In this document: positions 16,370 through 23,415 of the stretch, piece by piece | How positions within the stretch are numbered: the stretch's first letter is position 1 | How the letters are laid out: each line of letters opens with the position of its first letter | NCBI GenBank assembly: GCA_042691655.1 | Contig: CP170506.1 | Location: 4,278,001 to 4,342,000 of the forward strand | Direction: 5' to 3' | Source of the DNA: UBA695 sp042691655 | GTDB lineage: Bacteria > Verrucomicrobiota > Verrucomicrobiia > Chthoniobacterales > Chthoniobacteraceae | DNA length: 64,000 nt | Position numbers and translations under genes: made by a program | The notes under the pieces: generated by a model | What the model saw: the letters and a program-made list of their open reading frames with translations, nothing else | What the model was told of the DNA's origin: nothing | Databases searched by the model: none

Positions 16370-17029
16370 CTACGGGCGCTCCACCAGCAGCTCTCCCTGC
16401 GGCGTGTAGAACACCCGGTCAGAGCAGAGGATGCTCGACTCCGGATCCGGATCGGCGTAGTCCACCGGACGCGGCACGCTCTTGCCGATGGTCAGGTCTT
16501 CCGGCTGGCTGACGGCGATATTAACCGGCGTTCCCTCGCGCGCCAGGGCGAAGAATTTCGGCGCGACGTTCTTGTGGAGGCGCAGGCAGCCGTGCGAATG
16601 CGGCACCGGCCACACGCAGCCGAGGTGGAAGCCGTACTGCGGCGCGAATTCCACCCAGTACGGCATCGGATAGCCGACATACGTGCCGCTGCCCGCCCCC
16701 GCCTTCGCGGGAACCCATGTGCCGCCCTTGCCGTAGAAGCCGTAGGAAGCCGAGCGTTTGTGGGCGATCTTCGTCGTCACGCGGAAATTGCCGATCGGCG
16801 TCGGTTTGCCGGGGACGCCCACGCAGGTGGCGGCCACGAGCAAGGGCTGGTCGCCCTCCATCACGTAGACCTGCTGTTTGGAGAGGGAGACTTTGATCCG
16901 GACGGCTGACGGGTTCTTCGGTTTGTACGCCACCGGGTTCGGGTTCGTCCCCACGGGCGTAACGCAGCCGCCCAGGAGCGACAAAGCGAGCGCCAACGCG
17001 GAGGCGGTGAAAAAGCGGGTGATATTCAT
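16370..17029 (-). CDS. L,D-transpeptidase (YkuD domain) lipoprotein
   Basis: Envelope enzyme that makes 3-3 cross-links in peptidoglycan or attaches lipoproteins to it. The ATG at 17029 gives 219 residues. The signal ends in a lipobox, SLLGGC, with Cys22 as the lipidated residue. The YkuD domain spans about residues 45-170 and contains the active-site motif HSHGCLRLHK with His146 and the nucleophile Cys148. No LysM or other peptidoglycan-binding domain is seen. A terminator follows the gene. The exact reaction is not determined by sequence. Confidence 0.88.
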   Translation of the reverse strand: MNITRFFTASALALALSLLGGCVTPVGTNPNPVAYKPKNPSAVRIKVSLSKQQVYVMEGDQPLLVAATCVGVPGKPTPIGNFRVTTKIAHKRSASYGFYGKGGTWVPAKAGAGSGTYVGYPMPYWVEFAPQYGFHLGCVWPVPHSHGCLRLHKNVAPKFFALAREGTPVNIAVSQPEDLTIGKSVPRPVDYADPDPESSILCSDRVFYTPQGELLVERP

Positions 17030-17088
17030 GATGCCCCACAATGCAAAGCAACCCCCTCGTTTTGTCAAACCCTCGCGTGCGATGTGGC

Positions 17089-18075
17089 CTAATTTTCCGG
17101 GTCGTTTTTTGCCTGTTTCGCCAGCAAGGCATCGAATTTCCGCGAAACGTTCGCGTAAAAGGGGTAATCCGCCGCCGGAGCCGACGAAGGCCGGTAGCGC
17201 CAGTGCTTGTAAGCCCAGAGGTAGAATTCAGGGTTCTCCCGGATGCGCGGCTCGTAGAAATCCCAGCACGCCTGGGCGATCTGCTGCACGCTCGCCCCCT
17301 CGGGCAGGGCGAGGGCCGGGTGGATCACCACGCGGCAGCGGCCATCGGGCAGCGGGATGCCGTCCACCGGGAACATCCGGGCCCCCCCGCGCTGGGCCAG
17401 CACCCCGTGCATGAAGGTCACACACATCTGGCGCCCGAAGGCCGTGATCGGCACCGCCGCCTGGTCGGGCCGCAGCGTCAGGTCCACCAGCATCCCGGCC
17501 GCCCCGTGGCGCTTGACCACTTTGAGGAGCCGGATCATCGAGTTTTCCTGGCCGATGATCGTGTGCCCCGAAATCTCCCGCGCCCCGTTAAAAAGCCGCG
17601 AAAGGCTCGGATTCTTGAACCCCTCCGCCACGATCAGCGTCGGCACCCCCAGGAACCCCACCGCGTGGCTGGACCACTCGAAGTTCCCCCAGTGAATGCA
17701 CATCGACACCGCCCCGTGCTCCCGGGCCTCCTTGCGGAAATTCTCCTCGTCGGCGGCCACCTCAATGTACTTGCGCCAGTTTTGCGCGTTAAGGCGTTGG
17801 CCCCAGAAGAGATCCAGCATCGTCCGGGAGAAGATTTGGTAAGACCGCCGGGCGATCCAGTGGCGTTGCGCCTCCGGTTTTTCGGGAAAAACGCATGCCA
17901 GATTGGCCAGCGCCACCCGCCGCCCCCGCTTATCAAAGTAAAAAGCCGCGAAGCCAAGCCCGTCGGCCAGCGCCACGCAGAGCCGCCGGGGCAGGTAGGG
18001 AATGGCGCGAAACAGACCGGCACAGGAGAGCCATTCGATGCGAAGGCGAAACTCTTTAAAAAAGGAGGGGTGCAT
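17089..18075 (-). CDS. Lysophospholipid/lipid A acyltransferase (LpxL/HtrB family)
   Basis: Inner-membrane acyltransferase that adds secondary acyl chains to lipid A, or a related lipid acyltransferase. The ATG at 18075 gives 328 residues; 18123 is an alternative in-frame start. The HX4E catalytic motif is His128-Trp-Gly-Asn-Phe-Glu133 (CIHWGNFEW). The N-terminal hydrophobic segment (RRLCVALADGLGFAAFYF) and the late FYLWAYKHWRYRP motif also fit the family. Its presence, with lpxA at 46.2 kb, supports a lipopolysaccharide-bearing outer membrane. It diverges from the DksA-like gene. Confidence 0.88.
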   Translation of the reverse strand: MHPSFFKEFRLRIEWLSCAGLFRAIPYLPRRLCVALADGLGFAAFYFDKRGRRVALANLACVFPEKPEAQRHWIARRSYQIFSRTMLDLFWGQRLNAQNWRKYIEVAADEENFRKEAREHGAVSMCIHWGNFEWSSHAVGFLGVPTLIVAEGFKNPSLSRLFNGAREISGHTIIGQENSMIRLLKVVKRHGAAGMLVDLTLRPDQAAVPITAFGRQMCVTFMHGVLAQRGGARMFPVDGIPLPDGRCRVVIHPALALPEGASVQQIAQACWDFYEPRIRENPEFYLWAYKHWRYRPSSAPAADYPFYANVSRKFDALLAKQAKNDPEN

Positions 18076-18258
18076 AAAGTTGACGAACGGCGATTCTTGC
18101 AGTAAACCCGATTTCGCAGGCACTTAAAACAGATTTCCGCGCCCAAACGGCCCATATCTTAAAGGGAGAGATCCAAATTTACTGATATTCCCCTTGCATG
18201 CCCCCTGGAAAGCCGCTAAGTATTCGCGCTCCAAAATTTTCGGGCACCTCCGAACCCA

Positions 18259-18921
18259 ATGGCGAAAACGAAACCAGACAAAGTGACAGAATCTCCCGGC
18301 GACGCCGCTTCTACAAGCGCGTCCACGCCGGCTTCGGCTGCCCCCTCGTCCAACGATCAAACCGGTAAAGCCATGCCCAAACCCAACCCAACTCCCGCAC
18401 CAGGTTCCGCAACCCCGGCCTCCAAGCCCGGCGAAGTGAAACTCAGCCCGTTCCTCAAAAAGCAAAAGGAGAAACTGCTCGCCCTGCGCGACGGAATGCT
18501 CGACTCCATGGCCGGGGTGGCCAAGGATAATCTGAGAAGCCGCGCCGAAGGCAGCGAAGCCAGCGCCTTCGGAATGCACCAGGCCGATGCAGGCAGCGAT
18601 GCCTACGACCGCGACTTCGCCCTGAGCCTCCTCTCCCAGGAGCAGGACGCCCTCTACGAGATCGAAGAAGCCATCAAGCGTGTCGACAACGGCACCTACG
18701 GCGTCTGCGAGATCAGCGGCAAGCCGATCCCCCATCCTCGCCTCGAGGCCATCCCTTTTGCGCGCTACACCGTCGAGTGCCAGTCGCAGATTGAAAAGCA
18801 AAAGAAAGCCACCCGCGTTCGCCAGCCCGTCACCTCACTCTTCGGGCTTACCGACGAAGAAGGCGGCAGCTCGTCCGAATCCGAGGAGGAAGAATCCTCG
18901 CCAACCGATTTGAAGGAATAA
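18259..18921 (+). CDS. DksA/TraR-like protein with a degenerate zinc finger
   Basis: Probable RNA polymerase secondary-channel regulator of the DksA/TraR superfamily. It has 220 residues: an Ala/Pro/Ser-rich low-complexity N-terminus (about 1-60), a coiled-coil-like middle (LSPFLKKQKEKLLALRDGML), then DNGTYGVCEISGKPIPHPRL and ARYTVECQSQ. The usual CXXC-X17-CXXC finger keeps only the first and third Cys; the second is Ser and the fourth Gln, so zinc binding is doubtful. A Ser/Glu-rich acidic tail ends the protein. The rpmG gene starts 3 bases after the stop, so it may be cotranscribed with the ribosomal protein genes. Confidence 0.82.
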   Translation: MAKTKPDKVTESPGDAASTSASTPASAAPSSNDQTGKAMPKPNPTPAPGSATPASKPGEVKLSPFLKKQKEKLLALRDGMLDSMAGVAKDNLRSRAEGSEASAFGMHQADAGSDAYDRDFALSLLSQEQDALYEIEEAIKRVDNGTYGVCEISGKPIPHPRLEAIPFARYTVECQSQIEKQKKATRVRQPVTSLFGLTDEEGGSSSESEEEESSPTDLKE

Positions 18922-18924
18922 GTT

Positions 18925-19098
18925 ATGCCCAGAGACATCATCACGCTCGAATGCACCGAGGCCAAGGCCGAGGGCAAACCAGCGTCCCGTTACACTACCA
19001 CACGGAACAAAAAGAGCCCGAACACGCCCAACCGTCTCGAGAAGAAGAAATACAACCCCTTCCTGAAGCGGCACACGCTCCACCGGGAGACCAAGTAA
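18925..19098 (+). CDS. rpmG: 50S ribosomal protein L33
   Basis: Small protein of the large ribosomal subunit. I translated 57 residues from the ATG at 18925, with AAGGA at 18912-18916 in front. It begins MPRDIITLECTEAKAEGKPA and then has the L33 core SRYTTTRNKK, NRLEKKKYNPFLKRHTLH. Only one Cys is left, so this is a zinc-free (C-minus) type. It sits between the DksA-like gene and rpsR. Confidence 0.9.
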   Translation: MPRDIITLECTEAKAEGKPASRYTTTRNKKSPNTPNRLEKKKYNPFLKRHTLHRETK

Positions 19099-19102
19099 AG
19101 AT

Positions 19103-19342
19103 ATGCAGCCGAAGACTCCGCAACGCCGTTCCAACTTCCGCCGTGCCAACCGCACGATGCCGCGCCGTCGTATTGACGTCGCCCTGGAAGCGATCGATTA
19201 CAAGAACCCCGAGATCCTCAAGCGCTTCGTCACCGAAGCCGGAAAGATCCTGCCCCGCCGCATCACCGGCCTCCCGGCCCAGTTTCACCGCAAGGTGACC
19301 CGCGAGATCAAGCGTGCCCGTGCGGTGCTCTTGATGAAGTAA
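19103..19342 (+). CDS. rpsR: 30S ribosomal protein S18
   Basis: Small-subunit ribosomal protein that binds near the mRNA platform with S6. It has 79 residues, the normal length. The family core IDYKNPEILKRFVTEAGKIL and PRRITGLPAQFHRKVTREIK is clear, preceded by a basic RRSNFRRANRTMPRRR segment. It follows rpmG by 4 bases. In many bacteria rpsR lies with rpsF, ssb and rplI; here it is the last gene of a dksA-like-rpmG-rpsR unit. Confidence 0.94.
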   Translation: MQPKTPQRRSNFRRANRTMPRRRIDVALEAIDYKNPEILKRFVTEAGKILPRRITGLPAQFHRKVTREIKRARAVLLMK

Positions 19343-19378
19343 TCGACGAACGGATTTCCGTTCGGCCTTAAATTTCAA

Positions 19379-19402
19379 GCGTCACCGGACCGCCGGTGAC
19401 GC
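19379..19402 (+). terminator. Hairpin after rpsR
   Basis: A perfect 10-bp stem, GCGTCACCGG and CCGGTGACGC with loop ACCG, followed by a weak U-rich stretch (ttatctgt). It lies 37 bases after the rpsR stop. A second hairpin, CGAACGGA pairing with TCCGTTCG, precedes it at about 19346-19363. Confidence 0.6.
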
Positions 19403-19426
19403 TTATCTGTCTGTACAGAATGCGCC

Positions 19427-19453
19427 AGGCACACCGTTGGGGTGTGCCTTTTT
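19427..19453 (+). terminator. Intrinsic terminator downstream of rpsR
   Basis: A 9-bp perfect stem (AGGCACACC at 19427-19435, GGTGTGCCT at 19441-19449), a 5-base loop and a run of T. Confidence 0.75.
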
Positions 19454-19495
19454 GCGTGCCCTAATCCCTTTCTTAACTCTGCCGCATGAACGGAT

Positions 19496-19588
19496 GAATT
19501 CACCACAGAGGCACAGAGGACACGGAGAAAAGATGAGAAAACCCTCCTGTCTTTTCCTCCGTGCTCTCTGTGCCTCCGTGGTGAATTC
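19496..19588. repeat. Family 1 palindromic repeat (CACAGAGGACACGGAG type), copy a
   Basis: Left arm GAATTCACCACAGAGGCAC followed by AGAGGACACGGAGAAAAG; the right arm is its near reverse complement ending GTGGTGAATTC at 19588. The two arms can form a long imperfect hairpin. Other copies are at 19810-19890, 22131-22296 and 51956-52062. Confidence 0.8.
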
Positions 19589-19595
19589 TTTCCCT

Positions 19596-19621
19596 CGTTA
19601 CGTTGCTCCATATTCGTAACG
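19596..19621. repeat. Family 3 hairpin (CGTTACG...CGTAACG)
   Basis: CGTTACG and CGTAACG flank TTGCTCCATATT. Same family as 19685-19707, 22203-22234, 30292-30321 and 53105-53134. Confidence 0.65.
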
Positions 19622-19684
19622 TTGGTGTGTCTGGGAATCTGATTCCATCACCGCACTGCACGAATCAGATTCGCAGACAGAAGA

Positions 19685-19707
19685 CGTTCCCAATCTGATT
19701 GGGAACG
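19685..19707. repeat. Family 3 hairpin variant
   Basis: CGTTCCCAAT, loop CTG, then ATTGGGAACG: a perfect 10-bp stem, followed by AGG as in the other copies. Confidence 0.7.
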
Positions 19708-19715
19708 AGGAAATA

Positions 19716-19773
19716 CTCACGCAAAGGCGCAAAGGCGCAAAGAAAGGCAGGACTCTTTGCGTCTTTGCGTGAG
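19716..19773. repeat. Family 2 palindromic repeat (ACGCAAAGGCGCAAAG type), copy a
   Basis: CTCACGCAAAGGCGCAAAGG on the left, and CTTTGCGTCTTTGCGTGAG on the right. A related copy is at 48480-48549. Confidence 0.8.
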
Positions 19774-19809
19774 CCCTCTGCCTTTTTTATAGGGCTCCTA
19801 TTTTCGAGT

Positions 19810-19890
19810 CAGAGGACACAGAGAGCACAGAGAAAAGGACCGGAGGGGTTCCTCATCTTTTCTCCGTGCTCTCTGTGTCCTCTGTGGTGA
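19810..19890. repeat. Family 1 palindromic repeat, copy b
   Basis: CAGAGGACACAGAGAGCACA on the left and CTCCGTGCTCTCTGTGTCCT on the right, followed by CTGTGGTGA. Confidence 0.8.
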
Positions 19891-19948
19891 ATCCCCAACC
19901 GGCATTGTCGATTGCTTCGCCGGGCCCCGGTGATATGCTTACCGGGTT

Positions 19949-22120
19949 ATGCCTTTTGAACTTTCATCCCATTATCAGCCGATGGGCGACCAGGCCCAGG
20001 CCATCGCCAAGCTGGTAAAGTCCGTGGAGGCGGGCAACCGCCACCAGACGCTCCTGGGCGTCACCGGATCGGGGAAAACGTTCACCGTCTCCAACGTCAT
20101 CAAGGAAGTCGACCGGCCCACGCTCATCATCGCGCATAACAAGACCCTCGCCGCGCAGCTCTACAGCGAGTTCAAGCAGTTCTTCCCCCACAACGCCGTC
20201 GAATACTTCGTAAGCTACTTCGACTACTACCAGCCCGAGGCGTACATCCCGCGCACCGACACCTACATCGAGAAAGACTCCGCCATCAACGAGGAGATCG
20301 AGCGCCTGCGCCTCTCGGCCACCGCCTCGCTGCTTTCGCGCCGGGACGTTATCGTCATCGCGTCCGTCTCGTGCATCTACGGCTTGGGCTCGCCGGAGGA
20401 TTACCTCAACATGCTCGCCGCCATCCACACCGGCCAGGCCCTCACGCGGGAGGCGCTCCTTTCCAAGCTCGTGGAAATGCTCTACGAGCGCAACGACATC
20501 TCCTTTACCCGCGGCAAATTCCGCGTGCGCGGCGACGTCGTCGAGGTCTACCCCGCCAGCGCCGACGAAGAGGGCATCCGCATCGAATTTTTTGGCGACG
20601 AGGTCGACCGCATCAGCCGTTTCGAGCCGCTGACCGGCGAAGTCTTCTCCAACCTGGAGCGCATCACCCTCTACCCCGCCAAGCAATTCGTCACCCCATA
20701 CGACAAACTGCAAAAAGCCATGCGCACCATCCGGGAGGAACTCGACAAGCGCGTCGTGCAGTTCGAGGCCTCGGGCAAACTCCTCGAAGCCCAGCGCATC
20801 AAAATGCGCACCGAGTTTGACCTCGAAATGATGCAGGAAATGGGCTTCTGCACCGGCATCGAGAACTACTCACGCCACCTCTCCGGCCGCCCGCCAGGGT
20901 CCCGCCCCTACACGCTGCTCGATTTCTTCCCGCGCGATTTCCTGTGCGTCATCGACGAATCCCACGCCACCGTCCCGCAGATCGGCGGGATGTACGAGGG
21001 CGACCGCTCGCGCAAAAGCGTCTTGGTCGAATATGGCTTCCGCCTCCCGAGCGCGCTCGACAACCGCCCGCTCAACTTCCCTGAATTCATGGAGATGACC
21101 AACCAGCTCATCTACGTCAGCGCCACCCCCGCCGAATTCGAGCTGCGCAACAGCATCGCCGGGAACACCGGGTGGATAGCGCCGAAAAAAGAGGAAGCCG
21201 AAGCCTTCGCCGCGAAGCGCAAATTCTCCCGCACCGACGACCCGGTGGAGAAATTCGACGTCCACACGCCCGGCGCGGCGCTCATCGCCGAGCAGATCAT
21301 CCGCCCCACCGGCCTCCTCGACCCGAGGATCACCATCCGCCCGCTCAAGCACCAGATCGATGAAACCATCGAGCAGTGCCGCCTGCGCATCGAAAAAGAC
21401 GAGCGCGTACTCGTCACGACCTTGACCAAGCGCACCGCCGAGGACCTCGCCGATTACCTGCGCGACGTGGGCCTCAGAGTCCGCTACCTCCACGCCGACA
21501 TCGACACCATCGAGCGCGTGGAAATCCTGCGCGCGCTGCGGGCCGCAGAGTTCGACATTCTGGTCGGCATCAACCTCCTGCGCGAGGGGCTCGACCTGCC
21601 GGAAGTCTCGCTCGTCTGCATTCTCGACGCCGACAAGGAAGGCTACCTGCGCAGCCAGACCTCGCTCATCCAGACGGCGGGCCGCGCCGCGCGCCACGTT
21701 AACGGCGAGGTCTTTCTATTTGCCGACATCGTGACGAAAAGCATGGCCAAGCTGATCGCCGTCACCGACTACCGCCGCGCCCGGCAGATGGCCTACAACG
21801 AAGAACACGGAATCACACCCACAAGCGTCAAGCGGGCCGTCCAGGAGAGCCTGCACACCATCCTCAAAGGGCGCGCCGTGGAGGAATCCGTCGTGCGCGA
21901 AACCGGCGCGAGCTTCGACGTGGGCGAACTGCTGCGCGAACTGGAGGCCGAGATGGTGGAGGCCGCGAGTAATCTTGAATACGAGCGGGCCGCGCTGGTC
22001 CGCGACCAGATCGCCGAGCTCAAGAGCGGCACCAGCCTCGACAAAATCGAGCCCCGCCGCAAGCCCGTCAACTACGCCGCCGGAGGCAAGCCGCGTAAAA
22101 AGGCGGGCCGGAAAGCGTAG
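19949..22120 (+). CDS. uvrB: Excinuclease ABC subunit B
   Basis: Damage-verifying helicase-like subunit of nucleotide excision repair; it works with UvrA and UvrC on DNA. The protein has 723 residues. Walker A is GVTGSGKT (about 37-44), the damage-probing beta-hairpin begins at YFVSYFDYYQPEAYIPRTDTY, and helicase motifs follow (IDESHATVPQIGGMYEGD; YVSATPAEFE; LVGINLLREGLDLPEVS; QTAGRAARHVNGE). The C-terminal UVR domain (EMVEAASNLEYERAALVRDQ) binds UvrC. It is a single-gene unit; a family 1 repeat follows its stop. Confidence 0.97.
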   Translation: MPFELSSHYQPMGDQAQAIAKLVKSVEAGNRHQTLLGVTGSGKTFTVSNVIKEVDRPTLIIAHNKTLAAQLYSEFKQFFPHNAVEYFVSYFDYYQPEAYIPRTDTYIEKDSAINEEIERLRLSATASLLSRRDVIVIASVSCIYGLGSPEDYLNMLAAIHTGQALTREALLSKLVEMLYERNDISFTRGKFRVRGDVVEVYPASADEEGIRIEFFGDEVDRISRFEPLTGEVFSNLERITLYPAKQFVTPYDKLQKAMRTIREELDKRVVQFEASGKLLEAQRIKMRTEFDLEMMQEMGFCTGIENYSRHLSGRPPGSRPYTLLDFFPRDFLCVIDESHATVPQIGGMYEGDRSRKSVLVEYGFRLPSALDNRPLNFPEFMEMTNQLIYVSATPAEFELRNSIAGNTGWIAPKKEEAEAFAAKRKFSRTDDPVEKFDVHTPGAALIAEQIIRPTGLLDPRITIRPLKHQIDETIEQCRLRIEKDERVLVTTLTKRTAEDLADYLRDVGLRVRYLHADIDTIERVEILRALRAAEFDILVGINLLREGLDLPEVSLVCILDADKEGYLRSQTSLIQTAGRAARHVNGEVFLFADIVTKSMAKLIAVTDYRRARQMAYNEEHGITPTSVKRAVQESLHTILKGRAVEESVVRETGASFDVGELLRELEAEMVEAASNLEYERAALVRDQIAELKSGTSLDKIEPRRKPVNYAAGGKPRKKAGRKA

Positions 22121-22130
22121 GGGAAGGGGA

Positions 22131-22296
22131 TTACCACAGAGGACACGGAGAGCACAGAGGGCACGGAGAGGAAGAAGGCAAGAATACCATTTAAGAAACC
22201 GTCCTCGTTACGATTCTCCAGATTGGGAACGAGGCAAATACCGTTTAAGAAACCTCTGCCTTTTCCTCCGTGCTCTCCGTGTCCTCTGTGGTGAAT
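22131..22296. repeat. Family 1 repeat copy c with a nested family 3 hairpin
   Basis: The outer arms are TTACCACAGAGGACACGGAG from 22131 and, at the right, the reverse complement ending GTGGTGAATT at 22297. Inside, an 18-base direct repeat with one mismatch (AATACCATTTAAGAAACC at 22183-22200 and AATACCGTTTAAGAAACC at 22237-22254) flanks a family 3 hairpin (CCTCGTTACG to GGGAACGAGG, 22203-22234). The right end contributes the stop codon of the convergent LacI-family gene. The element lies exactly between two convergent genes and may act as a bidirectional terminator. Confidence 0.75.
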
Positions 22297-23339
22297 TACC
22301 CCGTAATACTTTTCACGGTCTCCCCATCCACCCAGGTGCTGCCGATGAGCGTCGCCCGGGGGAAGGCCGGGATGCCGTGTTCGTTGTTGTGGATCATCCC
22401 GATCACCATTTCCACGGCCGCCTCGCCCACCACGTCGTTGTGCTGGTTCATCCCGGCCCATTGCGCGTGGTCGGGCCGCCATTCGAGCTGAATCAGCCCG
22501 AGGTCCCGCGGCGCTTCCATCCCGAGGTCGCGAAGCCACCGGTGCACCACGTGGTAAAGCGTCACAATCACGTCCGGGTTCTCTTTTCCGAGCCACTTCT
22601 GAAACAGCTCCGGATTATTCTTCGCCTCGGCCTCGAAATAAAAGGGCCGCAGCCGCCGCGCCGTGGGGAGCTGCGCTTGCGCGGCGTGGAACCCGGCGGA
22701 AAAGCGCCCCTCCACGAGCCGGTCGATCACGCTGTCGAGCACCAATCCCGGGCGACGGTAGCCCAGCCGCAGCGCGTTATCCACCGCGCGCATCGCCGTG
22801 ATGTGGTGGTCCACGCAGGCGAACGAAAGCGCCGGATTGCGCGTGCGCACGCCCGTCACTACACACGGAAAGTCCTCCCACGTTGGCAGAAAACGTTCCG
22901 GCAGGCGGTCCGGATTCATCAGCCCCACCACCACCACGCCCCGGATGCTGCGCGCCCTTAGGACCTTGTTGAGCTTTTCGCCGTCGAGCTCCGGGTCGTG
23001 CAGCCAGAACTCGTCGAAGCGGTAGCCGCTCTGCTCCGCGCGGCGGCGGCACCCGGCCACGTAGGTCGGGATCGTCCGGTGCGCCGTGAAGGCGTGGGGG
23101 TCCTCGTTGGCGTTGAGCAGCGCGAGCGTGGCCTGGTAGCCCAGCGGCGAACCGGCCCTCAGCTCGGCCATCAAGTGGGCCACCGTCGGGTTCTTCGTGT
23201 ATCCCAGCTCCGCAGCGAGGGCCTTGACTTTCTCCCGCGTCACGGGGGGAATCTGCGGATCGTTGCGCAGCGCGAGCGAGACGGTGTTTTTAGAGACCCC
23301 CGCGCGCCGGGCGATGTCGAGCATGGTGACTTTGCGCAT
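22296..23339 (-). CDS. LacI-family transcriptional regulator, probably of araBAD
   Basis: Sugar-responsive DNA-binding regulator. It has 347 residues: the N-terminal helix-turn-helix MLDIARRAGVSKNTVSLALR (about 6-25) with the hinge, then a periplasmic-binding-protein-like effector domain. It is divergent from araB with 76 bases between them, so it is the obvious candidate regulator of arabinose use; its ligand is not known from sequence. A TTACT-GTCA-AGTAA inverted repeat lies in the shared promoter. The stop codon is provided by the adjacent family 1 repeat. Confidence 0.88.
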   Translation of the reverse strand: MRKVTMLDIARRAGVSKNTVSLALRNDPQIPPVTREKVKALAAELGYTKNPTVAHLMAELRAGSPLGYQATLALLNANEDPHAFTAHRTIPTYVAGCRRRAEQSGYRFDEFWLHDPELDGEKLNKVLRARSIRGVVVVGLMNPDRLPERFLPTWEDFPCVVTGVRTRNPALSFACVDHHITAMRAVDNALRLGYRRPGLVLDSVIDRLVEGRFSAGFHAAQAQLPTARRLRPFYFEAEAKNNPELFQKWLGKENPDVIVTLYHVVHRWLRDLGMEAPRDLGLIQLEWRPDHAQWAGMNQHNDVVGEAAVEMVIGMIHNNEHGIPAFPRATLIGSTWVDGETVKSITG

Positions 23340-23354
23340 GAGACAAAGATAGCA

Positions 23355-23368
23355 TTACTGTCAAGTAA
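23355..23368. promoter_or_regulatory. Inverted repeat in the LacI/araB divergent promoter
   Basis: TTACT and AGTAA separated by GTCA, 16 bases from the regulator start. It is a candidate operator, but it lacks the central CG usual for LacI operators, so confidence is low. Confidence 0.3.
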
Positions 23369-23415
23369 CACCCCCGTTTACAGCCGCTCCGGGTCCGGTA
23401 AGTTGATCCATAGAT

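Larger units (their letters stand above)
19343..19948. other. 606-bp intergenic block with terminators and nested palindromic repeats, no gene
   Basis: Between rpsR and uvrB no credible gene is present. Short frames here translate to low-complexity peptides such as LRALCASVV that are artefacts of the repeats. In order, the block holds two terminator-like hairpins, a CACAGAGG-type palindrome, two GTTACGAAT/GTTCCCAAT-type hairpins, an ACGCAAAGGCGC-type palindrome and a second CACAGAGG-type palindrome. The uvrB promoter should lie near the right end. Confidence 0.8.

Noticed and set aside
19716..19773. Possible CRISPR-like array from repeated CAAAGGCGC units
   Set aside because: Units are contiguous within a palindrome with no spacers of constant length.
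19437..19890. Short frames giving peptides such as FLRALCASVV or FSPCSLCPLW
   Set aside because: Produced by the CACAGAGG-type and ACGCAAAG-type palindromic repeats; similar peptides arise from each copy.
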